In this document: in pieces, positions 1 through 10,296 of the stretch
Position numbering within the stretch: position 1 is the stretch's first letter
How the letters are laid out: every line of letters starts with the position of its first letter
NCBI RefSeq assembly: GCF_943734655.1
Contig: NC_071354.1
Coordinates: 193,104,911 to 193,168,910 of the forward strand
Length of the DNA: 64,000 nucleotides
Source of the DNA: Sabethes cyaneus
Taxonomy: Eukaryota > Arthropoda > Insecta > Diptera > Culicidae
Direction of reading: 5' to 3'
Notes under the pieces: model-generated
Told to the model about the DNA's origin: nothing
Seen by the model: the letters and a program-made list of their open reading frames with translations, nothing else
The model's database searches: none
Position numbers and translations under genes: made by a program

Positions 1-100
1 GAGGAGTTGTAATCACCTAACAGCAACGCTGGGACATTCGACACTAGATGAGAATACACATATCCAACTGAGTCGATATGCTCTCCTTACTGCCCTGCCT

Positions 101-180
101 CCCAGATAACACAAGATCGTAATAGAAACTTCACATTATGTCGTATGCATGTCAATTTTACTTTGGAATTGTATAATTTA
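101..180 (+). mobile_element. End of a CCCAGATAAC-type short TIR element
   Basis: The first 80 bases of this stretch closely match the left end of the complete element at 44302-44708 (both start CCCAGATAACACAA and share a TTGGAATTGTATAAT segment). The match stops where the tail of the neighbouring LINE begins, so the element was probably cut by that LINE insertion. No right end was found in the window. It carries no gene. Confidence 0.65.
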
Positions 181-1510
181 TTAATTTATTTCTACTTTGC
201 TTCTAACAACAAGGTTTATATGAAATAAAATAATAAAAACTGCTAACTAACACATTAAAATGATCTACTATTACGTAAACGACATTTGAACGTTGTACAG
301 CAAATATTACAATCAAACAAGCAGAATATTGAGTTAAAAACTGCACACATAGCAGTATCATGTTCATTTTGACCACATAATGTCCAATGAAACGGAATTT
401 TGAGGCAATCAGTTGAGCGAAGAATTCTCAGTTGAGGCGCGTTCATATTAATCTTTGCAAGATAGTTCGACTGGATCTTTCCAGGGCAGAAGCGCGTACC
501 TGTTGAACCATTTTTGTATAGATTCGATCCATACAGTCCAAGGGCAAGTGTAAGGGCTCCAAACAACAGCTGCCATCTCCAGTGATGAACGTACAAGTGC
601 GTAATACAAAGCTTTCAGGATCACTAAACTCTTTCGCAATTCTCATTATGAATTCAAGATACTTGTTTGCTTTGGAAATAATGCTGCTGTAATGGGGTTG
701 AAATGTGAGTTCGGTATCCAGTAGAACACCAAGATCCTTGACGACTGTTACGCCTTCAACATTCTGACCGTTTATGGAATTACTGTATTGGATTGGAGCC
801 TTCTTTCGGCTGTAACTGATTACGGAGCGCTTGGCAAAGCTAATGCTGAGCCGGTTGCATACACACCAGCCATAAAACATATCGATCAGCTTTTATAATT
901 CGATACAATCAGCAACTGAGCGAACTGCAATGTAGATTTTGAGGTCATCAGCATACACGATTTTGCATCCTGGAGGAAGTATCATGGCACGCCTGAGATA
1001 CTCCAGAAGTCACAAGACTCAGTGCTCCCCACTTTCACAGAAAGACAGCAGTTTTCAAAAAAGGATTTCAACCACCGGACAAAAGCAGCAGCAGCACCGA
1101 GATGCTTTATTTTGGTTGACAGTGTGGTGTGGTCAACACGATCGAACACAGCTTTGATGTCAGTATACACCATGTCGACTTGTGCTCCACCTTCCATATG
1201 TTGTAGACAAAATGAGCTGAACTCCACCAGATTTGTGCTAATCGAGCGACTAGGAAAAAAGCTATGCTGATCAGTTGATATGTATTGCACAAAACTTCTG
1301 TGCAACGAGCCACCGATCTCAAATCTCAAAGATCTCAAATAATTTTGATCCAGCGCAAAGCGACGTAATCCCGCGGTAATTGGCAATATCGGCGAGATTT
1401 CAACTGCTTCATGGCAACTTCAACTTGATTTTGCGTGAAACTAGTTATGTTTATATCGCACACGTTTGCAGGAACGAACTTCAGAGCTTTCTGCATGTCA
1501 AGGGCTGATG
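178..1510 (-). pseudogene. Jockey-like LINE reverse transcriptase, broken
   Basis: Reverse transcriptase remnant of a non-LTR retrotransposon, read on the minus strand in several frames. From high to low coordinate one sees the N-terminal RT segment (QNQVEVAMKQLKSR), an 'STDQHSFFPSRS' box, the palm motif YTDIKAVFDRVDHTTL, SGVP, the catalytic motif YADDLKIY (YADD at 944-955), the VKDLGVLLDTELTF segment and the 'IESIQKWFNRYAL' end. The order and motifs are those of Jockey/CR1-type RTs. Frameshifts separate the pieces and part of the region after SGVP is missing. The AT-rich stretch at 178-205 reads on the minus strand as an AAATAAATTAATAAAT-like tail, which fits a 3' end here. The endonuclease and ORF1 are absent (5' truncated). 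Not functional. Confidence 0.85.
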
Positions 1511-1539
1511 CACTACTACTAATGAATACACTCAAGTGA

Positions 1540-2625
1540 CCCGTTAAGTATCTACAAGCGCAATACCAATAATGTTGCAAGTTCCAATTTGTGACTCCTC
1601 TCAAAAGCTTGTTTAACGCGTCACTGGCTACCGGCCACTTTCCGGTAATCTGGAAGATTTTGCATATCATTCCGATACAAAAAAAAAGTGTCTAAAGGTG
1701 ATGTAGAAAACTACCAAGAAGTCGCTATTCAATCGGGTATTCCGAAGCTCTTTCGAGTCGCTGATTTAAAGACAGCTTTACGACGTTTTCTAATGTGCAA
1801 CACGGATTCCTAAAGAAGAAATCGGTGGTCACGAACCTTTGCGAGTTCACCGCAGTGGTCACAGATTGCAGATTAATGTTTTTAGTATTACGTTCCTGAA
1901 ATCGCTACACGGTTTAGAACTTTTGGGAAGGTTCTGTGGAAATTGAGGCTTAAAAGTTAAACCGAACAAGTGTTCAATGATGACATTCACTCTTCGACTG
2001 CATTCACTAGGATGGTATTGTACCACGCGCAGAATATGTACCTAACCTAGGGGTAATATTCGATAGCTCAATTTCCTTCGTTAGACATATTGACAATGTG
2101 GTTAACGAAAGCCTGAAACTTTTTGCGCTTGATCCGCATGTAATACAGTCGATCTACAAAGGTGTCGGCAGAAGTAAACTGGATGTCGCTACCGTCCGCG
2201 CTATGTAACGCATATTCAGCGCATCGAGAGAATCCTGAAGAGATTTGTAAGGTTTTGTACCACGACCTTTGTTCTTTGGTGGACATCGACACGGTTCGCT
2301 CGAGCCATAAAATAGCTAATATCGTATTTTTCACTGAGAGTATGTCTCAGGACAAACACTCAGTCAACTTTTGATTATCCGATGACCATTTTCAACAATA
2401 GCCTAGTCCCACTTCGACTACTTAGAACCTTCGAGCCAGCGTTTCGTTCTAAGAACTATTCACAGTACAGACCCACTTTCCGGTTTATGAACCGGTATAA
2501 TGCACTTCAACATGCTATAGCCACTGACACGTACACAATTACCACTAGACATAAGCTTAGTTTATACATAGACATAGGCTTAGGTTATACTACAGCGAAG
2601 GATGTTACTTCTCTGAGTATATAAG
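1540..2625 (+). pseudogene. Second LINE reverse transcriptase fragment, head to head with the first
   Basis: Plus-strand RT remnant. 'SLFNASLATGHFPVIWK' (about 1590-1655), 'GDVENYQEVAIQSGIPKLF' (about 1696-1752), 'VQHGFLKKKSVVTNLCEF' (about 1797-1850), 'NLGVIFDSSISFVRHIDNVV' (about 2043-2105) and 'RIERILKRFVRF' (about 2220-2255) occur in the order expected of a Jockey-type RT, in shifting frames. The catalytic YADD box is not recognisable: the stretch between QHGF and DLGV is deleted. The last part, about 2370-2540, probably represents the degenerate C-terminus. It points away from the minus-strand LINE at 178-1510, so the two are separate insertions. More decayed than its neighbour. Confidence 0.75.
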
Positions 2626-2639
2626 ATTTGATCAATAAT

Positions 2640-3125
2640 TATTCCATCACAATAACAACGGTGTTCAAAGGGCCAGATCCCTTACCAAATCATGACGATC
2701 ACGCTTTCCGCGAGTAGGAACCTGTAAAATTTAACCCCCGAGATTTGGTGGAAAGCGGTTTTCTCATAAGTTTTATCGTCTAGCAAGACACATCCATCGC
2801 GATTCGTCAACACCCGATCGTACAGCTTGCGAGACTGGATTCTGGTCACTGTTTGTTGTTTGTTCGAGGCTTCACTTGGATTCTCTACTTGTTCGGTAAC
2901 ACTTGTAGCCTTTCCAAAGACGGATTTCAAAGACGCGTAGAATAGCGATCGGTATTCAGATTTTTAGATCTGTGATGTTGAGATTGAGATCAGCTTTGAC
3001 GTACCGGATAACCTTCAGCTGCAGTTGACGTTCAATGGTTCCACTCCAACGCTTGGTTTACACTTTGCGAACAGTTTTGAGAGCTTCCTTTCCTACTTTT
3101 TGATTACTCGCGCCACTCTACTTTT
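2640..3125 (-). pseudogene. Mariner-superfamily (ITmD37E-like) transposase fragment
   Basis: Cut-and-paste transposase remnant. The minus strand at 2930-2682 encodes 'SRKLYDRVLTNRDGCVLLDD' followed by KTYEKTAFHQISGVKFY. In the mosquito ITmD37E transposases this is the segment around the first catalytic aspartate (consensus style MDDETYVK.DF.Q.PG). Upstream on the same strand, about 3110-2950, 'ASNQKVGKEALKTVRKV' and 'LQLKVIRYVKADLNLNITDL' look like the helix-turn-helix DNA-binding part, in other frames and with stops. The C-terminal half with the second D and the E is missing. No TIRs were identified. Assignment rests on motif similarity to the family from memory. Confidence 0.7.
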
Positions 3126-3237
3126 AAGATAATCTATCAGTTTTGTCAGCTCCCGAGTTGCCCGAGTTGACACTGACACGAGTTCGTCAGGAGTTAGCAT
3201 CATCGATAGAGTTAACTATACCTATAAAAAAGGATTT

Positions 3238-4420
3238 CTGTCTGTCTGTCTGTCTGTCTGTCCCAATGTTCCTTTTAGAATCGAAAACTACTGAACCGAT
3301 CGGCGTGAAAATTTGCATGCAGGGGTTTTTGGAGCTACGGAAGGTTCTCTCGAAGGCAAAAGCCCCTCCCGCAATTAAGAGGGGAGGGGGGGCTCCCATA
3401 CAAATCTATGCCTATAAAAATGGATTTCTGTCTGCCCTATGTTCCTTATAGAATCGAAAACTACTGAATCGATCGGAGTGAAAATTTGCATGCAGGGGTT
3501 TTTGGAGCTACGGAAGGTTCTCTCGAAGGCAAAAGCCCCTCCCCCAATTAAGAGGGGGGGGGGCTCCCATACAAATCTATGCCTATAAAAATGGATTTCT
3601 GTCTGCCCTATGTTCCTTATAGAATCGAAAACTACTGAATCGATCGGAGTGAAAATTTGCATGTAGGGGTTTTTGGTGCCAGGGAAGGTTCTTTTGATGG
3701 TTAGAGATCCCTCCCCTCACTAAGAGCGGGGGCTCCCATACAAATTTATGCCTATAAAAATGTATTTCTGTCTGTCTGCCAATATGTTCCTTATAGAATC
3801 GAAAACTACTGAACTGATCGGCGTGAAAATTTGCAACTAGGGATTTTTGGGGTCGGTGAAGGTTCTTATGATGATTAGAGACCCCTCCCCTCACTAAAAG
3901 GGAGGGGGGGGGGCTGCCATACAAATGAAACACAAATTTCTGCATAACTCGAAAACTAATTAATCAAATGGAACCATATTTGGCATGTGAGTGTTTCTGG
4001 AGGTATGAATTTTTACTATGATGAATTAGGACCCCTTACCTTTTTAGAAGGGGGGGGCTCCCATACAAATGAAATACAAATTTCCTCATATTTCGAGAAC
4101 TAATCAAGCAAATGGAACCATATTGGGCATGTGGGTGTTTTTGGAGGCAACCATTTTGTTATGATGAATTATGACCCCTTACCTTTTTAGGAGGAGGGGG
4201 GGCTTCCATACAAACGAAATACAAATTTCCTCATAACTCTAGAACTAATGAAGCAAATGGAACCAAATTTGGCATGTGGGAGATTTTGGAGTCTTGAATT
4301 TATTTTATGATAGTTAGAGACCTCTCATCCCTATGGTAGGGGAATATGGACTCTCATACAAATAAAACAGAATTTTTTGCGAAACTCAAAAACTAATCGA
4401 AGTCGAGAAATTCGAGACTC
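3238..4420 (+). repeat. Degenerate 130-170-bp tandem repeat array inside the Helitron-like element
   Basis: Each unit runs from TCTGTCTG or AACTCGAGAACTAAT-like sequence through 'AAATTTGGCATGTGGG', a TTATGATG segment, a G-run (GGGGGG) and CCATACAAAT. Eight or so units are visible; units near the 5' end contain ACTACTGAACCGATCGG, later units ACTAATCAAGCAAATGGAAC. The same units occur at 12965-13330, 29935-30620 and 54450-55130. The (TCTG)n tract at 3238-3262 marks the start. Confidence 0.85.
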
Positions 4421-5365
4421 TTCCATAAAACATTAGTCAATAACAAGACCACAAAAACTACCTATAGTAACACTAGATCATTCAGGACGAGACGGCCGGG
4501 AGTGTTGCCGGCGACCCGCCGTCGGAAGCGCCGCCCACGTCTCCGCAGAAATCACTACTGTCTAGGTTTATTTGTTTTCCTAGGTCTACCTGGGTTTCCT
4601 GGAACGAGCGACAGCGAGTAAGGAGAGGATCGCGAAATGGTACTTTCCACGAAAAAGTTTTCCGTGAAATGGTACATTCCGCTTAAGGTTTTTCGCAAAA
4701 TGATATTCGGCGAAATGTTGTACAATCATGGCGAATATTACTGTCCGCTTTCTGGCTATGCAATGAGGGGACAGCCCGAGCAAGGATTGACAACAAAAGT
4801 ATATCAAAATTATTACATATTCTGCTGTTGATATCAACTAGAAAACATGTTTTGTTACCAACTCAAAATGGCACTTATGATGTATCAGACTTTGCTATCA
4901 TTTTGTTTTCGTTTTTATTGAAAGAAAATTTGTTGACAGATTCTATTTATGATGTAAATAAACCTTCAATATATAAATTAATCTATTTTCACATAATTTT
5001 TTTCTAGTAAAATGTTTGGTTCAAATTATATGATGATAGCAAAATGATGATGATATGATAGTAAAATGACAACTAATTCTGCTTTTCTATTAATATTGTG
5101 TAACAGCAAGATTAGTATTCCGTTTGATATTATTGATAACAAAAGTAGTATTCAATTTAATTTCACGGCGTGGAAATTTTGCAATCAATTTTGAAAATTT
5201 TAACCGCTAAGTCGACCAAAATGAAATCACACCGAGTATTCAAAATCCGTTACATCAAGATATCAAATTTTGTTTTCAATTTGCTCTAAAACTTTGCTCG
5301 GGAGGGGAGTTGTTTTCTACTTTAATGTGAGGAAAAATTGCAAATTTATATATTAAACTACCCAT

Positions 5366-5665
5366 TCCTGGTAACTAATAAGCATTAACATAAGCAGCAA
5401 ATCAGCATATCTGGCATTTTATACTGCACGTTATTGTATATTAGCTTGTTGACTGCATAGGTGTTGTAAATTGGCATCCAAATTTGTGTTCAAATTCTTC
5501 GTGTCGATAATTAGCTGTAAATTACCATTGTCAGCACTATAAGAAGGTTATCAGTAAAGTAGCTGTATAATTTGCCAAAATAGCATTTAAGTAGCATTTA
5601 AGGCGACTTAAATCCTTATTTGCCTGCATTTGAACAGCATTGGTGATGCTTTTTGGTTACCTGGG
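5366..5665. mobile_element. Short TIR element (CCCAGGTAAC family), 300 bp
   Basis: The left end TCCTGGTAACTAATAAGCA and right end ...TTTGGTTACCTGGG are imperfect inverted repeats, and the interior matches the better preserved copy at 9506-9816 (AGCATTTAAGTAGCATTTAAG, CTGCATAG.TGTTGTAAATTGGCATCC). The bases outside are AT on both sides, a probable 2-bp target duplication. It lies inside the Helitron-like copy 1. About 43 extra bases of unknown origin follow it before the Helitron sequence resumes. No coding capacity. Confidence 0.8.
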
Positions 5666-5825
5666 ATGCTTTCATAGTTACGCAACTGCCAAAATGAACC
5701 ATCTCAGGTTGAACTCCTCAGAAACTTGCAAAACTCGAGATTGTGACAAAGATCATCCGAGATTCATGATTTATGTACAACACAGGTTAATTTGTGACAA
5801 TACGAAGTTTGTCGGTTCAGCTAGT

Positions 5826-7390
5826 GTAAGATAAAAATAAATGCTGCAAAAGTGGTTATCATTCAGATCGGGTCCTTAGTGATAATGATGATTAGGCTAC
5901 CATAATTTTGAGTGCAAAAGGGTAATATTCGCCTATTAGAAACCCAATACAAGAATTATGATAAAATACACGATAAAATGATATGCGATCAATTGACATT
6001 TTTTGGGCATAAAATAGTTAATAGCTTTCGCTGCTGAACTATTTTTTATTTATAGACTTTATAGACTTATAAAGTTGTATTAAGATTGCCAAAATGTAGC
6101 CTAACCATGACATGGTCATATTGTGGCCGCTCCCCTAGCAATTCTCGTTCAGCAGTCTAAAGTCAAAGAATCTCCAGTGTCCAGCATTAACGAGCAGTGA
6201 CGAATTTTACATAATCGAACCTCCACATGGCGGCGGCAACAACAACAACCGTTGACCTACAAATTAGTGAAACAAACTGAAACGACGCACGTAAGGATCC
6301 ACCTCCATCAATATCATCCCCATGACCGGCACCAAACGGTGCTTGCAGCGCTCCTATTAGCCGCTCAAGTTATCCATCATTTAATAGATTGGATCTTCAT
6401 TGGCAGGGTTTGACGAGTAGCGCATCGGTCTAGTCTTCTCCAATATAGATAACAATCTCAACAACCTTTGCCTACTACTGTTACTACAATTACTACTACT
6501 CCCACACCTCCAATAGTACTTCAAGTGGGAAAAAGAAAAACAAAGACTTCAGTAGACCGCACGATCTTCTTCTGTAGCAGTTTGAATGTGCACCGATGAG
6601 AGATTCATGGAGCATCACACACATTAGCGGATGTATAGCTGTATATGCTTATACGCGAACTTCAGCCAAAAGCCGGTATGCAAATAATGTTTTTTTTTCA
6701 TACTAAATGCCGTGGCACCAGAGAAAAACATACATGAGTACCCTGAAGCGTCGATTGGCTGCCAACAAGAAGCCGCATGCAGCTCAGCTAATGAATGCTA
6801 GTTTTTACTGTTTATTTTTTTCGCACCGCCTCACAGATACATACCATCAACATAATATCAGTATTAGTTCCATACATACGTTTCTCACTCATCTTCAATG
6901 CTAAACATCACAGCAATATCGAAAAAATAGATTCAGTTAATCAAAAGAGTATTTCCGAAAGAGTCAAATTTCGACAGTTTTGACGAGGTCGGACCTAGGA
7001 TTTAATTTTCCTCTAGACGCGTAGCTAATGCAAGTCGTATATGTGGGTACCTTAACATGATAGCAACTATTTGCAGCACGTGCTACCGAACAGCAACGGC
7101 AGCCAATAATTAACACGTCAAAAAAACAAAAGAATTACCCAACAGCCAATCTATCACATCGGTCACGAATTGCAGCTAATAAATTGCAATCCCGCGCCCT
7201 TCGCCAATCACTTTTGAACCGGAGATTGTCGTATCGCTTCCTTTGTGTGGCTACCTGGTTGTTTGTTTCCTAAGGGATAAAACCGCTAGATGTCAGATAT
7301 ACGTAAGTACATCGAACTGAATTAGCTTCTTCTAACTTTTCTCAATTGATTCTTGGAATGAGGTAAAATACTCACTAATAAACAAACGTT
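5826..7390. other. No gene recognised; AT-rich unique sequence
   Basis: I see no convincing reading frame or element end here. The short frames at 6707-6983 show no recognisable motif. Short trinucleotide runs (GGCGGCAACAACAACAACC near 6230, TACTACTACT near 6490) are present. It could be intron or intergenic DNA. Confidence 0.5.
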
Positions 7391-7408
7391 GAATGAAATA
7401 AAGGAAAC

Positions 7409-8030
7409 TTAAAACGGTTTTATATTATAGTCGTCTTTAAACTCCCCGCGGTCTGCGATCCATTCACGCCGTTTACCCAGCGGACCCCTACAAAGGCACT
7501 GCACTGGGTGCCTTCGACATAAGCTTCTCCATTTCAGCCTACAATAGATGGTGCGCCGTGTACAGCACGGCAAAGAAGACCGGGAGATGATTCGTTTTGA
7601 ATTGCGTATAAAATCGCATCCTCCGCGGTTCGGCCACATGGAGCTTCCTTGAAACCGGTGGTGACCTTCTCCTCCTGGGTATTGTTACCGGTCGGTACGC
7701 TGTCCATCGCTGCATGAGCTCTACTTTTTAGAATATACCCCCGACCCGAGCTATCTTCAGTAAATCCTTCAGCGCGAAACCTCGACTCACTTAGCCCATG
7801 TTTGCCATGGGATAGTTTTTCAGATGCACGAGAGCGCGTGATCATCATGATTGTCAATCTGCTTGGTTCAGCAATGATGCATCAACACAATTTGCATCTC
7901 GTATGGGCCCCGACTCGCCACATTCTAGCCGGCTTCTCCGCAAGCTACCAACTTCATGAACCACATTCTTGTATATTCTCGTCTTGGAGAAACCTTGTCG
8001 CCAGAGGCAGTACTAGACTGTAAAAACAAA
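7409..8030 (-). other. Unrecognised open frames, coding status uncertain
   Basis: Two overlapping minus-strand frames (7857-7534, 107 codons; 7639-7409, 76 codons) have more balanced composition than their surroundings. Segments such as 'CGRTAEDAILYAIQNESS' read like protein, but I recognise no family, and the two frames would need a frameshift to join. No splice sites or polyadenylation signal convince me. It could be a decayed element ORF or chance. Confidence 0.25.
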
Positions 8031-8102
8031 CAAAACCGGATTCGGGATAAAATTGCATCCCAACTTGTCAATTGATCACGACGACGCGACGCAGCGATGC
8101 AC

Positions 8103-8664
8103 TGACTGACTGGGATTGATCCGCGAAGGATATCTTAATAAAATGTCTTTATTCAGTTGTCATTTTAGCGCCATTGTTTTGCCGAGATTGAAAGATATGT
8201 AGCATTAGCTGGGTTGAGATGAGTTGAACTTTCAAACAATTTTCCCTCCTTTGATGGTAAACATTAGTTTGTTCATACGTCAGATTTATACCAATAGTTG
8301 AAATGTAACGTAAATTTATCCACATTTGAACATATTTTTTGTATTTTGCATCTTTACTTCAGGGAAATCAATATTCTAACATAATAATTTTTAGCTAAAC
8401 TTTACAAATCAAAAAAGTTTCGAAAATTTGTATCACTTTACCGATTTGCATAAAATTTTGTAGCTTGAAAACACTTGATCTTCATGTTTTAAATGATAAA
8501 TGGATGAAAAATCGAGCGTTCCCATCTTATTTATTAAAACAATAAAGCTTAGATAATGTTTGTCTTTACATTGGAAATTTATGTGATTCTTACATAATCT
8601 GTTATTAGGAGTCTATTATTTCTCGTCGTCGTCAAGAAATTCATTGCAAACTATACTGCCACGA
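8103..8664. other. No gene recognised
   Basis: AT-rich sequence between the uncertain frames and the SINE half. No repeat, TIR or frame worth reporting was seen. Confidence 0.5.
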
Positions 8665-8702
8665 ACAGCAAAGCCTTGGGTATAAACATCTTTATGGCTT
8701 GC
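8665..8702 (-). mobile_element. 3' end of SINE family 1, split off by a hAT insertion
   Basis: AGCAAAGCCTTGGGTATAAA followed by CATCTTTATGGC matches the reverse complement of the 3' end of the SINE at 59275-59490 (AGCTTTGGGCTTAAACGTC and following). The remainder of the same SINE continues at 12766-12905, on the far side of the hAT-like element, so this is one SINE interrupted by 4 kb. Confidence 0.65.
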
Positions 8703-9505
8703 TAGGGATGCTTTACCGGTTTTATCGAAACCGGTTTTACCGGTATTACCGTGCTATTTTTCAATACCGAAATACCGGTTTTTACGCGATCAAAAACCGG
8801 TATTTTCGGTATTTTTTACATGGTAAATTTAATGAAAAAAATAACTCAAGAAGCTCAGATTACCGTTCAGATTGTTAACGTATAGGGCGAATTCAATTCA
8901 ATGCTTCGAGGTTCTGAAAATAACAGCTCAATTATGTAATTTTAACGAACGGAAAATATTTATCTAAATATCTATGAAAGTGACTTTAACAAAAATAAAA
9001 TTAAGAACATTGCGCAACAGTAAAAAATTGCGAAACACATTGCAGCTCTTCAGAAAAATTTCAGTGAAAAATTACGGAGTGCTTTAAAAAATGTCATAGC
9101 ATATCACGGAAGAAGAGTTCGTTTATGGGCCCGTTGTTGGCCATCCTCAACGGTTAGACAGGATGACTGTTTTCTGAAACCACCATCAAAGATTGCATCG
9201 CTGCGAGCGTAGACTGATTTGTAAGAACCATTCATATTGCGAACTGTTGGCTTGCTGCCATTCCGACTATGTTCAGTTCCTGATCAATTAATTATCCTCC
9301 GTCTTAATGTCACTCAAAATAATTCGAAAAAATTCGCAAATAATTCGAAATATTTCAAGGGTAAAGAACTAGTTTTAAGCAGTCTAAGCGGGTCACTGAT
9401 TGTTTTACCTTATTACAAGCGATGGGTTGACTAAGTGGGGGATATCAGCATACCAATCTTCTTGCTATCTTTAGTTCTTCAAGCTGTTACCATTGGAAGA
9501 CACTA

Positions 9506-9816
9506 CCCAGGTAACCTATAAGCATTAAAATAAGCAGTAAATCAGTCGTTTATTAGCATCCCTGGCGTTTTATACTGCAGGTTGTTGTTTATCAGCTTTT
9601 TGACTGCATAACTGTTGTAAATTGGCATCCACAATTCTATTTAAATTCTTCTTGTTGGTAATTAGCTGCAAATAAGCATTGTCAGCACTATAAGAGGGCT
9701 AGCAATAAAGTAGCCGCATATTTTGCCAAAATAGCATTTAAGTAGCATTTAAGGCAACTTAAATGCTTATTGGCTTGCTTTTAAATTGCATTGGAAATGC
9801 TTATTGGTTACCTGGG
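9506..9816. mobile_element. Short TIR element (CCCAGGTAAC family), 311 bp
   Basis: Left end CCCAGGTAACCTATAAGCA, right end TGCTTATTGGTTACCTGGG: near-perfect inverted repeats flanked by TA on both sides (9504-9505 and 9817-9818). The interior resembles the copy at 5366-5665 closely. It has no reading frame and must move with a transposase from elsewhere. Nested in the hAT-like element. Confidence 0.9.
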
Positions 9817-10296
9817 TATTGTTGAGCTAAACTTTTGATTTTTCGTTTTAAAAGTTGGAGCGGCGGAACTAATTTTGAACAGACCGAACCCATTTTCACC
9901 CGCAAGGTGCTTTTTTAAGCAATCCTGAAATCTGAATTTTTTTACGTCCCCTTAAAAAATCCCTCGAACTTTTCTCCCTATTCAGTAAGTTCGCGTTCCC
10001 ATCCGCGACCTACTAATCGGCATCTGATGCGTAATCCGCATAGCGTATCGGCATAGATGCGTAAAATGCCATCTGTCTAAATTGTTTATCGGGGTATACA
10101 CTCACCGCACCGGTCGGCAAACGGTATTCGTCGTCTCTTTTATTCTCTGGTGTTCTTATGGGAAATTGCGAGTTTGACGTCTCACTCGCTGTTCATAAGG
10201 ATGGTGGGAGAACAAAAGAGGTAAACATATAGCAGTACAAACGATCCGACTCAGAACAGTGTTGTCCAAGCAAATAACATTGAAACACATCGTTGC

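Larger units (their letters stand above)
3215..5824 (+). mobile_element. Helitron-like non-autonomous element, copy 1
   Basis: This is one of three related copies (others 12950-13833 plus, 53825-55134 minus). Copy 3 shows the ends best: A|TCTATACC at the 5' end and GGGTCAGCTAG|T at the 3' end. Here the ends are ACTATACC and GGTTCAGCTAG|T. Helitrons are known to start with TC, end in CTRR after a small hairpin, insert between A and T and make no target duplication; the 3' end here has a GACAA/TTGTC stem (5800-5818) just before CTAG. After the 5' end come TCTG repeats, then 130-170-bp degenerate tandem repeats, a GC-rich dyad near 4490-4550, and GAAATGG-rich repeats at 4630-4730. No Rep/helicase gene is present. 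A short TIR element (5366-5665) is inserted near the 3' end. Confidence 0.6.

Noticed and set aside
1335..1670. One 111-codon minus protein
   Set aside because: Its first half is the antisense of the plus-strand LINE (SLATGHFPVIWK); only the second half belongs to the minus-strand LINE.
3143..3945. Frames on both strands in the tandem repeats of the Helitron-like element
   Set aside because: Open in both directions because of the repeat; identical peptides recur by repetition.
7802..8023. 73-codon plus frame
   Set aside because: Antisense of the uncertain minus frame and without motif.
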